This document shows, in pieces, positions 39,128 to 46,399 of a stretch of DNA of 50,508 nt (its first letter is position 1; every line of letters begins with the position of its first letter). Origin of the DNA: Prochlorococcus sp. AG-347-J20 (GTDB lineage Bacteria > Cyanobacteriota > Cyanobacteriia > PCC-6307 > Cyanobiaceae); NCBI GenBank assembly GCA_003281485.1, contig QCBW01000011.1:1-50508 (forward strand), given 5' to 3'. The notes under the pieces were generated by a model that saw only the letters and a program-made list of their open reading frames with translations, made no database searches and was not told the DNA's origin. The translations under genes were made by a program, and so were the position numbers.

Positions 39128-42100
39128 ATGGAATCTTTCAGAACCTATCTAAATAGAGATGAAAAGCCATTAATAATTTTTGACGGAGGTACTGGAACAT
39201 CATTTCAGAACTTAAATCTTACAGCAGACGACTTTGGAGGAAAAGAATTAGAGGGTTGTAATGAAAACCTTGTTTTATCCTCACCAAAGATAGTTGAAAA
39301 GGTCCATAATTCATTCTTAGAAGCAGGTTGTCATGTTATAGAAACTAATACTTTTGGTGCCTCATCAATAGTTCTTGATGAATATGATATTAAGAATAAG
39401 GCATATGAGATAAATAAAAATGCTGCACTAATAGCAAAAAAAGCTGCTGCAAAATATGCATCAGTTGATAAGCCAAGGTTTGTTGCTGGTTCAATTGGAC
39501 CAACCACTAAATTACCCACATTAGGACATATAAATTTTGATGAATTAAAGGAATCATATAAAGAACAGATATATGGTCTTACGGATGGAGGAGTTGATCT
39601 ACTTTTAATTGAAACTTGTCAAGATGTATTGCAAATAAAATCTGCCTTATTAGCTTCTAAAGAAGTACTTTATAGTAAAAATATAGATATACCTATAATG
39701 GTATCTATAACAATGGAAACAACAGGTACTATGCTTGTTGGATCTGACATTGCCTCTGCATTAACAATATTAGAGCCGTTTAATATAGATATCCTTGGAC
39801 TAAATTGTGCTACTGGTCCAGAACAAATGAAAGAACATATTAAATATTTGTCTGAAAATTCTCCCTTCGCTATAAGCTGTATTCCCAACGCAGGACTTCC
39901 TGAAAATATTGGCGGTGTTGCTCACTACAGATTAAAGCCAATAGAATTAAAGATGCAGTTAATGAATTTTATATATGACTTTAATGTTCAATTAATAGGT
40001 GGATGTTGTGGGACAACACCCGAACATATTAAATATCTTTCTTCAATAATCGATGAAATTATTGATAACGAAATGCCAAATAAAAATGGTAAGAACAATT
40101 TAAGTGGCTATATTCCTTCTGCATCATCAATATATAATTCTGTACCGTACAAACAAGACAATTCTATTTTGATTGTAGGCGAAAGATTAAATGCAAGTGG
40201 ATCTAAAAAGGTAAGGGAGTTGTTAAATAACGATGATTGGGATGGACTAGTATCAATTGCCAAGCAACAACAAAAAGAAAATGCACACGTTCTTGATGTG
40301 AATGTTGATTATGTAGGGAGAGACGGAGTGAAAGATATGAAAGAAATAACATCAAGACTAGTTACCAATATAAATTTGCCATTAATGATTGACTCTACAG
40401 ATGCTGACAAAATGGAAAGTGGATTAAAGTCAGCTGGTGGTAAATGTATTATAAATTCAACCAATTACGAAGACGGTAATGAAAGGTTTGATCAAGTTCT
40501 AAATTTAGCCTTGGGGTATGGTTCAGGTCTTGTTGTAGGAACTATTGATGAAGATGGAATGGCAAGGAATGCAGATAAAAAATATGACATTGCTAAACGA
40601 GCAATTAATAGAACCAGGGAATGCGGTTTGTCTGATTATGAGCTCTTTTTTGATCCATTGGCTCTTCCAATATCTACTGGGATAGAAGAAGATAGATTAA
40701 ATGCTAAAGAAACAATTACTGCTATATCAAAAATTCGTGAAAATTTTCCTGAGATTCACATCATACTTGGGATATCAAACATTAGTTTTGGTCTTTCACC
40801 ATTATCCAGAATTAATCTAAATTCAATATTTTTAGATGAATGCATTAAAGCAGGATTGGATTCTGCTATCATCGCACCAAACAAAATTTTGCCATTATCA
40901 AAAATTTCTGAAGAAACCAAAAAGCTTTGCTTAGATTTGATATATGACAAAAGAAAATTTGAAGATGATATTTGTATTTATGATCCATTAGTAGAATTAA
41001 CAAAAGCTTTTCAAGATTTATCTATTCAAGATTTCAAAAAAGCATCTTCAGAAAATAAAAACCTAACTCTGGAAGAAAGCCTAAAAAATCATATTATTGA
41101 TGGAGAAAAAATAGGTTTAGAGGATCAACTAAATAAAGCTTTAAAAAAATATAAACCTCTAGAAATAATTAATACCTTTCTACTAGATGGGATGAAAGTT
41201 GTAGGTGATTTATTTGGCTCAGGTCAAATGCAATTGCCATTTGTACTCCAATCCGCCGAAACAATGAAATTTGCCGTTTCAATTTTAGAACCACATATGG
41301 AAACTGTGGAAGAAAACATATCAAATGGAAAACTCTTAATTGCAACAGTCAAAGGCGATGTTCATGATATAGGAAAAAATTTGGTTGACATAATACTTAC
41401 AAATAATGGTTATGACGTAATAAATCTTGGAATAAAGCAAGATGTTTCAGCAATTATAGATGCACAAAAAAAGCACAATGCAGATTGCATCGCTATGAGC
41501 GGATTACTTGTTAAATCAACTGCTTTTATGAAAGATAATTTAGAAGCTTTTAACAATGAAGATATTAGTGTACCAGTAATATTAGGAGGTGCAGCCTTGA
41601 CCCCAAAATTTGTAAATGAGGACTGCAGCAAAATATATAAAGGGAAAATTTTATACGGAAAAGATGCGTTCACTGATCTTAAATTCATGAATGAATATAT
41701 GGACAATAAAAAAAAGGGTAATTGGTCAAATACAGAGGGATTCATCAACAATGAGGGAATAGATATTAATTTAGCCTCATCAAAGTCCAACTCTCAAGCT
41801 GTTAAAAAATCAATATCTATAGATATAGGGACTTCTAAATTAAGTTTAAAAGAAAATTTTATAAGATCTAAATTTATAAATGAAGAAGAACCAATTCAAG
41901 CTCCTTTCTTGGGAACGAAAGTCTTGAACGAGATTGATATAGATTTAAATAAGTTAATTTTTTATTTAGATACAAAAGCTCTATTTAGCGGACAATGGCA
42001 AATAAAAAAAGGAAAAAACCAAAGCGTAGATGAATACAATAACTATTTGGATTCATATGCTAAACCATTGCTAGATAGATGGTTAGAGACAATTGTAGAA

Positions 42101-42694
42101 AAAAAACTTATTTCACCCAAAGCAGTTTATGGATATTTCAGATGCGGTAGAAAAGATAATAGTATTTTCTTATTTGATGATAAATCATTAAATAAAATTT
42201 CCGAATTTAATTTCCCAAGACAAAAATCTGGGAATAATTTATGCATAGCTGATTTTTATTGTGATTTGAAAAAGGATAAACCGATAGATATATTTCCTAT
42301 GCAGGCAGTAACGATGGGCGATATTGCCAGTGAATATTCTCAAAAATTATTTAAAGAAGATAAATATAGCGATTATTTATTATTCCATGGACTTACAGTG
42401 CAATTAGCAGAAGCTCTAGCTGAGTATGTCCATGCATTAATTCGTATTGAATGTGGTTTTAGGACTGAAGAACCAGACAAAAATAGAGAAATACTAGCTC
42501 AAAAATATAGAGGAGCTAGATATTCATTTGGTTATCCTGCATGTCCAAAAGTATCTGATTCAAACATACAATTATCATTGTTGGATGCAAAAAGAATAAG
42601 CTTGACCATGGATGAATCTGAACAACTTCATCCAGAACAAAGTACTACAGCTATCATTTCACTGCACTCAAAAGCTAAATATTTCAGCGCTTAA
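39128..42694 (+). CDS. metH: cobalamin-dependent methionine synthase
   Basis: B12-dependent methyl transfer from methyltetrahydrofolate to homocysteine, 1188 aa, all four modules present. The homocysteine domain has zinc cysteines near 226 (GLNCATG) and 293-294 (GGCCGTTPEH). The pterin domain begins about 350 (VGERLNASGSKKV). The cobalamin cap and Rossmann domain carry VKGDVHDIGKN with the cobalt-ligand His near 746. The C-terminal AdoMet activation domain shows AEALAEYVHALIR, RGARYSFGYPACP and DESEQLHPEQSTTAI. No metE is in this window, and the protein depends on the cofactor made with CobN. Confidence 0.98.
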   Translation: MESFRTYLNRDEKPLIIFDGGTGTSFQNLNLTADDFGGKELEGCNENLVLSSPKIVEKVHNSFLEAGCHVIETNTFGASSIVLDEYDIKNKAYEINKNAALIAKKAAAKYASVDKPRFVAGSIGPTTKLPTLGHINFDELKESYKEQIYGLTDGGVDLLLIETCQDVLQIKSALLASKEVLYSKNIDIPIMVSITMETTGTMLVGSDIASALTILEPFNIDILGLNCATGPEQMKEHIKYLSENSPFAISCIPNAGLPENIGGVAHYRLKPIELKMQLMNFIYDFNVQLIGGCCGTTPEHIKYLSSIIDEIIDNEMPNKNGKNNLSGYIPSASSIYNSVPYKQDNSILIVGERLNASGSKKVRELLNNDDWDGLVSIAKQQQKENAHVLDVNVDYVGRDGVKDMKEITSRLVTNINLPLMIDSTDADKMESGLKSAGGKCIINSTNYEDGNERFDQVLNLALGYGSGLVVGTIDEDGMARNADKKYDIAKRAINRTRECGLSDYELFFDPLALPISTGIEEDRLNAKETITAISKIRENFPEIHIILGISNISFGLSPLSRINLNSIFLDECIKAGLDSAIIAPNKILPLSKISEETKKLCLDLIYDKRKFEDDICIYDPLVELTKAFQDLSIQDFKKASSENKNLTLEESLKNHIIDGEKIGLEDQLNKALKKYKPLEIINTFLLDGMKVVGDLFGSGQMQLPFVLQSAETMKFAVSILEPHMETVEENISNGKLLIATVKGDVHDIGKNLVDIILTNNGYDVINLGIKQDVSAIIDAQKKHNADCIAMSGLLVKSTAFMKDNLEAFNNEDISVPVILGGAALTPKFVNEDCSKIYKGKILYGKDAFTDLKFMNEYMDNKKKGNWSNTEGFINNEGIDINLASSKSNSQAVKKSISIDIGTSKLSLKENFIRSKFINEEEPIQAPFLGTKVLNEIDIDLNKLIFYLDTKALFSGQWQIKKGKNQSVDEYNNYLDSYAKPLLDRWLETIVEKKLISPKAVYGYFRCGRKDNSIFLFDDKSLNKISEFNFPRQKSGNNLCIADFYCDLKKDKPIDIFPMQAVTMGDIASEYSQKLFKEDKYSDYLLFHGLTVQLAEALAEYVHALIRIECGFRTEEPDKNREILAQKYRGARYSFGYPACPKVSDSNIQLSLLDAKRISLTMDESEQLHPEQSTTAIISLHSKAKYFSA

Positions 42695-42703
42695 TCTAAA
42701 TCT

Positions 42704-42922
42704 TTAGTTGTTTTCTAAATATTCAATAATTTCTTCTTGAAGTTCTTCCACCGTTTCATTATCACCTAAATCAAGTCCCTCACCCGCCGCGTCCTGTGTT
42801 AACTCAAGATAATATGAAGCGCCATCACTAGATAAAAATTCTAATGCGGAAGTTTCATCACTATCTTTAAAAGCTTCATAAAGAGCTTTAAATGCTATGT
42901 TTTCAGTAAAGTCCCAATCCAT
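42704..42922 (-). CDS. conserved acidic small protein
   Basis: A 72-aa, strongly acidic protein without membrane or signal segments and without a domain I can name. It looks helical: NIAFKALYEAFKDSD at the front and ETVEELQEEIIEYLEN at the end. Such short acidic proteins are common in marine picocyanobacteria. It is probably real because it is free-standing, convergent with metH by 9 bases, and encodes a balanced composition. The region just upstream holds an AAGGAGGT sequence about 25 bases from the ATG, too far for a normal ribosome site, plus a run of seven G on this strand. Confidence 0.65.
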   Translation of the reverse strand: MDWDFTENIAFKALYEAFKDSDETSALEFLSSDGASYYLELTQDAAGEGLDLGDNETVEELQEEIIEYLENN

Positions 42923-43022
42923 AATGAAAAAAACCTTATTAGAATTATTACCTCCTTACCCCCCCATACTCGTCAACCTTTTTTAAAGAAATGTTGGTGT
43001 TTTATTATTATTAAAAAAATCT

Positions 43023-43406
43023 ATGAACATAAATAATCAAAATCAGTTAAATGTCCTTGGAAAAAAAATTGAGATTTGTAGTTGCGCACCTATGACAGGG
43101 TGGTTCAGGGATGGATTTTGCAACTATGACAAGAATGATGGAGGGAATCATTCCATATGTTGTGTGATGGATGATAATTTCCTGAAATATAGTAAATCAC
43201 AAGGTAATGATTTAATTACTCCTATGCCTATTTATTCCTTCCCAGGACTAAAGGATGGTGATCATTGGTGTATTTGTCTTGATAGGTGGAAGCAAGCATT
43301 ATTAGACGGTCTTGCACCAAAAGTCATATTAGAATCAACTAATATTGTAGTCTTAGAATCAGTACCTCTTGAAAAATTGAAAGAATATCAATTTAATAAA
43401 AAGTAA
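43023..43406 (+). CDS. DUF2237 protein
   Basis: A 127-aa protein of the DUF2237 family, function unknown. It is recognised by LNVLGKKIEICSCAPMTGWFRDGFC at the N-terminus, HSICCVMDDNFLKYSKSQGNDL in the middle and GDHWCICLDRWKQALLDGLAPKV at the back. Seven or so conserved cysteines, two as adjacent CC or CxC, suggest a metal or disulfide role, though no data in the sequence decide it. No signal peptide. It has its own leader region between the acidic protein gene and the Ap4A phosphorylase gene 48 bases downstream. Confidence 0.8.
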   Translation: MNINNQNQLNVLGKKIEICSCAPMTGWFRDGFCNYDKNDGGNHSICCVMDDNFLKYSKSQGNDLITPMPIYSFPGLKDGDHWCICLDRWKQALLDGLAPKVILESTNIVVLESVPLEKLKEYQFNKK

Positions 43407-43454
43407 TTACAAGTTTATTTTTTTTTTTAAAATGGTTATGATAAATTTTTTTTA

Positions 43455-44285
43455 ATGAGTTTAGAAATATATTGGAAAAAAGCATTAGAACAAACTCGAT
43501 TATCAATTGATGATGAATCTTTATATCCTCTCAAAACTGATATTATTACAAGAGATTTATATGAAAAAGACGACTTCATAATTAGGAAACTCGATGCTTC
43601 AAAATTTATTAAAAAAAAAATTTATGGTCCTAAGCAAAATCCGTTTTGTCCTTGGGAAAAGATACTAGAAATTGATAAAATTGGTGATAATCATCAACTA
43701 ATATTAAATAAGTACCCTGTACAAAAAGGTCATATTTTACTTATTACAAATAAATGGAAACCTCAAAATGGATGGTTAGATATAAAAGATTGGAGAGCGA
43801 TCCAACAAGTTAATAATGATACTAGTGGATTATGGTTTTTCAATAGTTCTCCAATTGCGGGAGCAAGTCAACCTCACAGGCATTTTCAACTTCTGCGTAG
43901 ATCTAAAGGTGAGATATCATGCCCTAGAGAAAAGTGGTTTTTAGAGATGAACTCATATCAAGATCTAGATAGTAAGCTTAAAAAAAATATTATTGTATCC
44001 AAATTTGATTTTTTAGAAAATCCATCATGTCTTTTTGAGTTTTACTTAGAATTATGCAAGAAATTGGGACTTGGGGATCCTATTAGTGATAAGAAACCGA
44101 TATGTCCCTACAATATTTTAATAACTAATAAATGGATCGCTATTATAAAAAGAAAAAATGATCATATTCATGGTTTCAGTATTAACGGTTTAGGATTTGC
44201 AGGATATCTACTAGTAACTGAAAATTCAAATATTAATTATTTAAAGAAATTTGGCCCTGAAAAACTTCTAGAAAGTTTTGTTTGA
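43455..44285 (+). CDS. ATP adenylyltransferase (Ap4A phosphorylase)
   Basis: HIT-superfamily nucleotide phosphorylase cleaving diadenosine tetraphosphate with phosphate to ATP and ADP, 276 aa. The active-site motif HxHxQ appears as PHRHFQLL at about 140-147, preceded by FNSSPIAGASQ. NPFCPWEKIL and QLILNKYPVQKGHILLIT form the N-terminal substrate domain, and PYNILITNKWIAIIKR the C-terminal part. It is expected to control alarmone levels and return ATP. Confidence 0.88.
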   Translation: MSLEIYWKKALEQTRLSIDDESLYPLKTDIITRDLYEKDDFIIRKLDASKFIKKKIYGPKQNPFCPWEKILEIDKIGDNHQLILNKYPVQKGHILLITNKWKPQNGWLDIKDWRAIQQVNNDTSGLWFFNSSPIAGASQPHRHFQLLRRSKGEISCPREKWFLEMNSYQDLDSKLKKNIIVSKFDFLENPSCLFEFYLELCKKLGLGDPISDKKPICPYNILITNKWIAIIKRKNDHIHGFSINGLGFAGYLLVTENSNINYLKKFGPEKLLESFV

Positions 44286-44288
44286 ATA

Positions 44289-44468
44289 CTAATTAGTTAC
44301 CTCAACTTCCTTATCCCTGCTTATTTGGCTTTCTAGAACTTCTATAGATGCTGTTACTGATGCAATTTTACGTTCAAGTGAATCCTTAATATAGTTGAGC
44401 ATTTCTAATTTCTTGTGTTGATAAAAACTCTTTTTTTCTTTAGATGACTTGAAATAACAATTAAACAT
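44289..44468 (-). CDS. 59-aa small hypothetical protein
   Basis: A short minus-strand reading frame, ATG at 44466-44468 and TAG at 44289-44291. The protein starts MFNCYFKSSKEKKSF and continues YQHKKLEMLNYIKDSLERK, then ASVTASIEVLESQISRDKEV. It is highly charged and predicted as one long amphipathic or coiled-coil helix. The heptad-like spacing of Leu/Ile/Val in the second half supports a real protein. I recall similar small proteins in other Prochlorococcus genomes, but have not checked. It fills an otherwise empty gap between the Ap4A phosphorylase and RHH/J-domain genes. Confidence 0.6.
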   Translation of the reverse strand: MFNCYFKSSKEKKSFYQHKKLEMLNYIKDSLERKIASVTASIEVLESQISRDKEVEVTN

Positions 44469-44614
44469 TTTTTTATTTTTATTATAAAAAGATGCTTAAT
44501 CGACTTGTGACAGAAAAAATAAATTGGTTTTAATTTAAAAACAATATTCCTTATGGACTTTCAATATTTTTTGAATAAAATTAAATAAATTCCATACTCT
44601 TCAAGAAAATATTA

Positions 44615-45625
44615 TTGAATAGTCCTGAAAATTCAAATACAAAAAGAATTTCAATTGATTTACCTGAGGAACTAATTTCCAGGTTTGATCAATTACGAAA
44701 AGAGTGGGGATTTAGAGCAAGAGGACCTGTAATAGAAAAGATACTTAAAGAACTTCTTCAAGAAGATGATTTACTACCTAAAAACCAACAGCAAGAAATA
44801 GACTTTAACGATAAGAATACTAATGAAAATTTAAATATTGATGAAGATACTGCATTGGTATTAATTAAATCAGACGTAAAAAAAGAAGTTAATGAGATAT
44901 CTTTAAATAAAAGATCTACAAATAACAATCAATATAAAGAAACAGCCAACTCAAATATAAGCCTTCCCAATTTCGTTGAAAAAAAAGTAAAGAATCTAAG
45001 AAGAAGTATTAATAGTGAAAAATTAAAGGAGAATATTAATGATATTCAAATTAATACAATCAAAGAAACTGAATTAATAAAATGTCGAATTGAGTTAATT
45101 AGTCATTGGAAAACACTATATGGATCAGTTCCTAATGACCATGTAGTAGAAGCTTCAATGGATTGGTTTGAAAGGGATATATGGCCAAATCTTGATGGGA
45201 CTGAAAATCTACCCTTTACTTGGAGTGCAGCCAATAAATTAATGTCAGAATTATGCCCATTTTGGATAAAGAAAAATCCATCTCTTGAAATTGTTTTATT
45301 AATGATTGGCGTTTTAGAAGACCCTTTTGCAACATCAGATCTGATAAATAGAATACCAACACTTATGAGAAGGTTTGTAAGTAGATTTAAGCGAAATAAT
45401 AGATCAAATTCATTTGAAACTTTGGACTCAACAATGACAGTACATGGAGCACTTAAATTATTGAATTTATCAACATCAGCAGGATCAGCTCATACATTCC
45501 GTAAAATTAGGGAGGCCTATAAATCAATAGCCTTAGAGACACATCCAGATGCTGGAGGATCAACAGATCAAATGAGAAAATTAAATGAAGCGTATCAATT
45601 GCTAAAAAATCTATATAGAGACTAG
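44615..45625 (+). CDS. ribbon-helix-helix / J-domain fusion protein
   Basis: A 336-aa protein with an unusual domain order. Residues 10-49 (KRISIDLPEELISRFDQLRK, then GPVIEKILKELL) fit a CopG-type ribbon-helix-helix DNA-binding domain. A polar Asn/Lys/Glu-rich linker follows (about 50-150). A conserved-looking helical domain comes next (about 155-275, with LISHWKTLYGSVPNDHVVEA and FERDIWPNLDG). The C-terminus is a J-domain fragment, FRKIREAYKSIALETHPDAG with HPD at 310-312, ending LNEAYQLLKNLYRD. The start is TTG, as no ATG precedes the RHH strand. The function is unknown; a DNA-binding protein that recruits Hsp70 is an inference. AGACT/AGTCT repeats begin at its stop codon. Confidence 0.75.
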   Translation: MNSPENSNTKRISIDLPEELISRFDQLRKEWGFRARGPVIEKILKELLQEDDLLPKNQQQEIDFNDKNTNENLNIDEDTALVLIKSDVKKEVNEISLNKRSTNNNQYKETANSNISLPNFVEKKVKNLRRSINSEKLKENINDIQINTIKETELIKCRIELISHWKTLYGSVPNDHVVEASMDWFERDIWPNLDGTENLPFTWSAANKLMSELCPFWIKKNPSLEIVLLMIGVLEDPFATSDLINRIPTLMRRFVSRFKRNNRSNSFETLDSTMTVHGALKLLNLSTSAGSAHTFRKIREAYKSIALETHPDAGGSTDQMRKLNEAYQLLKNLYRD

Positions 45626-45640
45626 TATAGTAATTCCCAT

Positions 45641-45682
45641 ATAAGACTAATTACAAGTCTAATTAATAGTCTCATATAAGAT
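45641..45682 (+). repeat. 42-bp AGACT/AGTCT element, copy A
   Basis: Three pentamers at exact 12-base steps: AGACT at 45644, AGTCT at 45656 and AGTCT at 45668, ending CATATAAGAT. A further AGACT at 45619, overlapping the stop of the RHH/J gene, and a CATATAAG at 45638 extend the pattern. Hand alignment gives about 33 of 42 identities to copy B and about 32 to copy C, without gaps. Confidence 0.65.
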
Positions 45683-45817
45683 AGCTGTTAAGCTAAAAAT
45701 TTCTAATTTTATTCAATTATTTTTATTCAAATTTATGTAAGCAAAAAATATGTATTAATGAAATTAAGATAAAATTTCTTTTAAAAATTAAAAATTTCAT
45801 TGTATAGCAATTCTTAA

Positions 45818-45859
45818 ATAAGACTTATTATTAGTCTATTATATAGTCTCAAAATAGAT
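45818..45859 (+). repeat. 42-bp AGACT/AGTCT element, copy B
   Basis: Same layout as copy A: AGACT at 45821, AGTCT at 45833 and AGTCT at 45845, 12-base steps, flanked by ATA and ending in ATAGAT. It lies 177 bases from copy A, in the gap between the RHH/J gene and the small secreted protein gene. Confidence 0.65.
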
Positions 45860-45998
45860 AAGTAAGATAAATAAATTAATCGATTTGAATGAATCATGTC
45901 CAAACTGCTTTATGCCTGGGAAAAATTAAAAATTGAATATTAAATCAATAAATTATGTCCTTTAAATGTCCAAGAAATTAATAAGGGCTAGAAAGCAT

Positions 45999-46007
45999 TG
46001 CTATAAT
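45999..46007 (+). promoter_or_regulatory. putative extended -10 promoter antisense to the 86-aa gene
   Basis: TGCTATAAT matches the extended -10 form TGnTATAAT. A transcript would start near 46014 and run into the minus-strand gene at 46046-46306 in antisense. It would carry a hairpin of GTACTG (46026-46031) and CAGTAC (46041-46046). A sequence match only. Confidence 0.35.
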
Positions 46008-46045
46008 GGCTTTTTATGTGCCTCCGTACTGCCTTAAAGACAGTA

Positions 46046-46306
46046 CTACTTTGATTGAAGCTTTTCAATGGCAGTTTGTCTATCAATACTAGGGACATCA
46101 CTTAATCCGTTAGCATCAAACCAAGGGGCGCTAGCCCAATCAAATCCTTCCCCAAAAGTATTATCTGGTGCAGCTACATACCAATGACATGAAGCATCTG
46201 GTATGTCTACAGCACATTTTGACCAATCATCTGACCACTGAGGGATTTGTACCCACAGCACTGAAGAAAGAAGTAGAGATAGTAGATTTATCATGAGCTT
46301 TATCAT
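46046..46306 (-). CDS. small secreted Trp-rich protein
   Basis: An 86-aa protein with an N-terminal signal-like segment (about 4-20, NLLSLLLSSVLW). The mature part contains six Trp in total (18, 24, 28, 42, 57, 62) and two cysteines (C31, C40) that could form a disulfide. It is probably exported to the periplasm or thylakoid lumen. I do not recognise a family. ATG codons at 46306 and at residue 5 are both possible starts. It is isolated between pheT and the gene-free stretch, with a candidate promoter embedded in copy C of the 42-bp element. Confidence 0.65.
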   Translation of the reverse strand: MIKLMINLLSLLLSSVLWVQIPQWSDDWSKCAVDIPDASCHWYVAAPDNTFGEGFDWASAPWFDANGLSDVPSIDRQTAIEKLQSK

Positions 46307-46346
46307 ACAACATTAAATAGTTTTGTAGGATTATTACTTATCTTAT

Positions 46347-46388
46347 ATAAGAATTATACATAGACTAGTTTTTAGTCTCATATAAGAT
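46347..46388 (+). repeat. 42-bp AGACT/AGTCT element, copy C
   Basis: The first pentamer is degenerate (AGAAT at 46350), followed by AGACT at 46362 and AGTCT at 46374 in the same 12-base register. The last 15 bases (46374-46388) are identical to copy A. An upstream ATCTTATATAAG (46340-46351) is an imperfect inverted copy of the terminal CTCATATAAGAT, making the whole a dyad. It lies in front of the small secreted protein gene. Confidence 0.65.
46353..46358 (-). promoter_or_regulatory. putative -10 box of the 86-aa secreted protein gene
   Basis: On the minus strand this reads TATAAT and is preceded by TG. It lies about 47 bases before the ATG at 46306, between the first and second pentamers of copy C. 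A protein bound to the element would therefore cover the promoter. The -35 region is not distinctive. Confidence 0.35.
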
Positions 46389-46399
46389 TAACAATACAT

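Larger units (their letters stand above)
45626..46045. other. 420-bp AT-rich gene-free stretch
   Basis: The longest gap in the window. It contains no convincing coding frame; the best are 15-codon frames around 45892-45950. What it holds: two of the three copies of the 42-bp element (45641-45682 and 45818-45859), very AT-rich spacer, an extended -10 promoter-like sequence at 45999-46007 on the plus strand, and a small hairpin at 46026-46046. No tRNA or intrinsic terminator was found. Confidence 0.7.

Noticed and set aside
39331..41790. Several minus-strand frames (62-126 codons) inside metH
   Set aside because: All lie antisense to the conserved MetH frame, and none has a ribosome site or recognisable domain.
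45892..45950. Short 15-codon frames (one begins MSKLLYAWEK)
   Set aside because: Too short and unsupported by any ribosome site or known peptide; chance frames in a non-coding gap.
46026..46046. GTACTG/CAGTAC hairpin as an intrinsic terminator of the 86-aa gene
   Set aside because: On the minus strand it is followed by a GGAGGCAC sequence, not by U residues, so it does not fit an intrinsic terminator.
45641..46388. CRISPR array interpretation of the repeated elements
   Set aside because: Only three diverged copies with irregular, long spacing (177 and over 500 bases) and no cas genes in the window.
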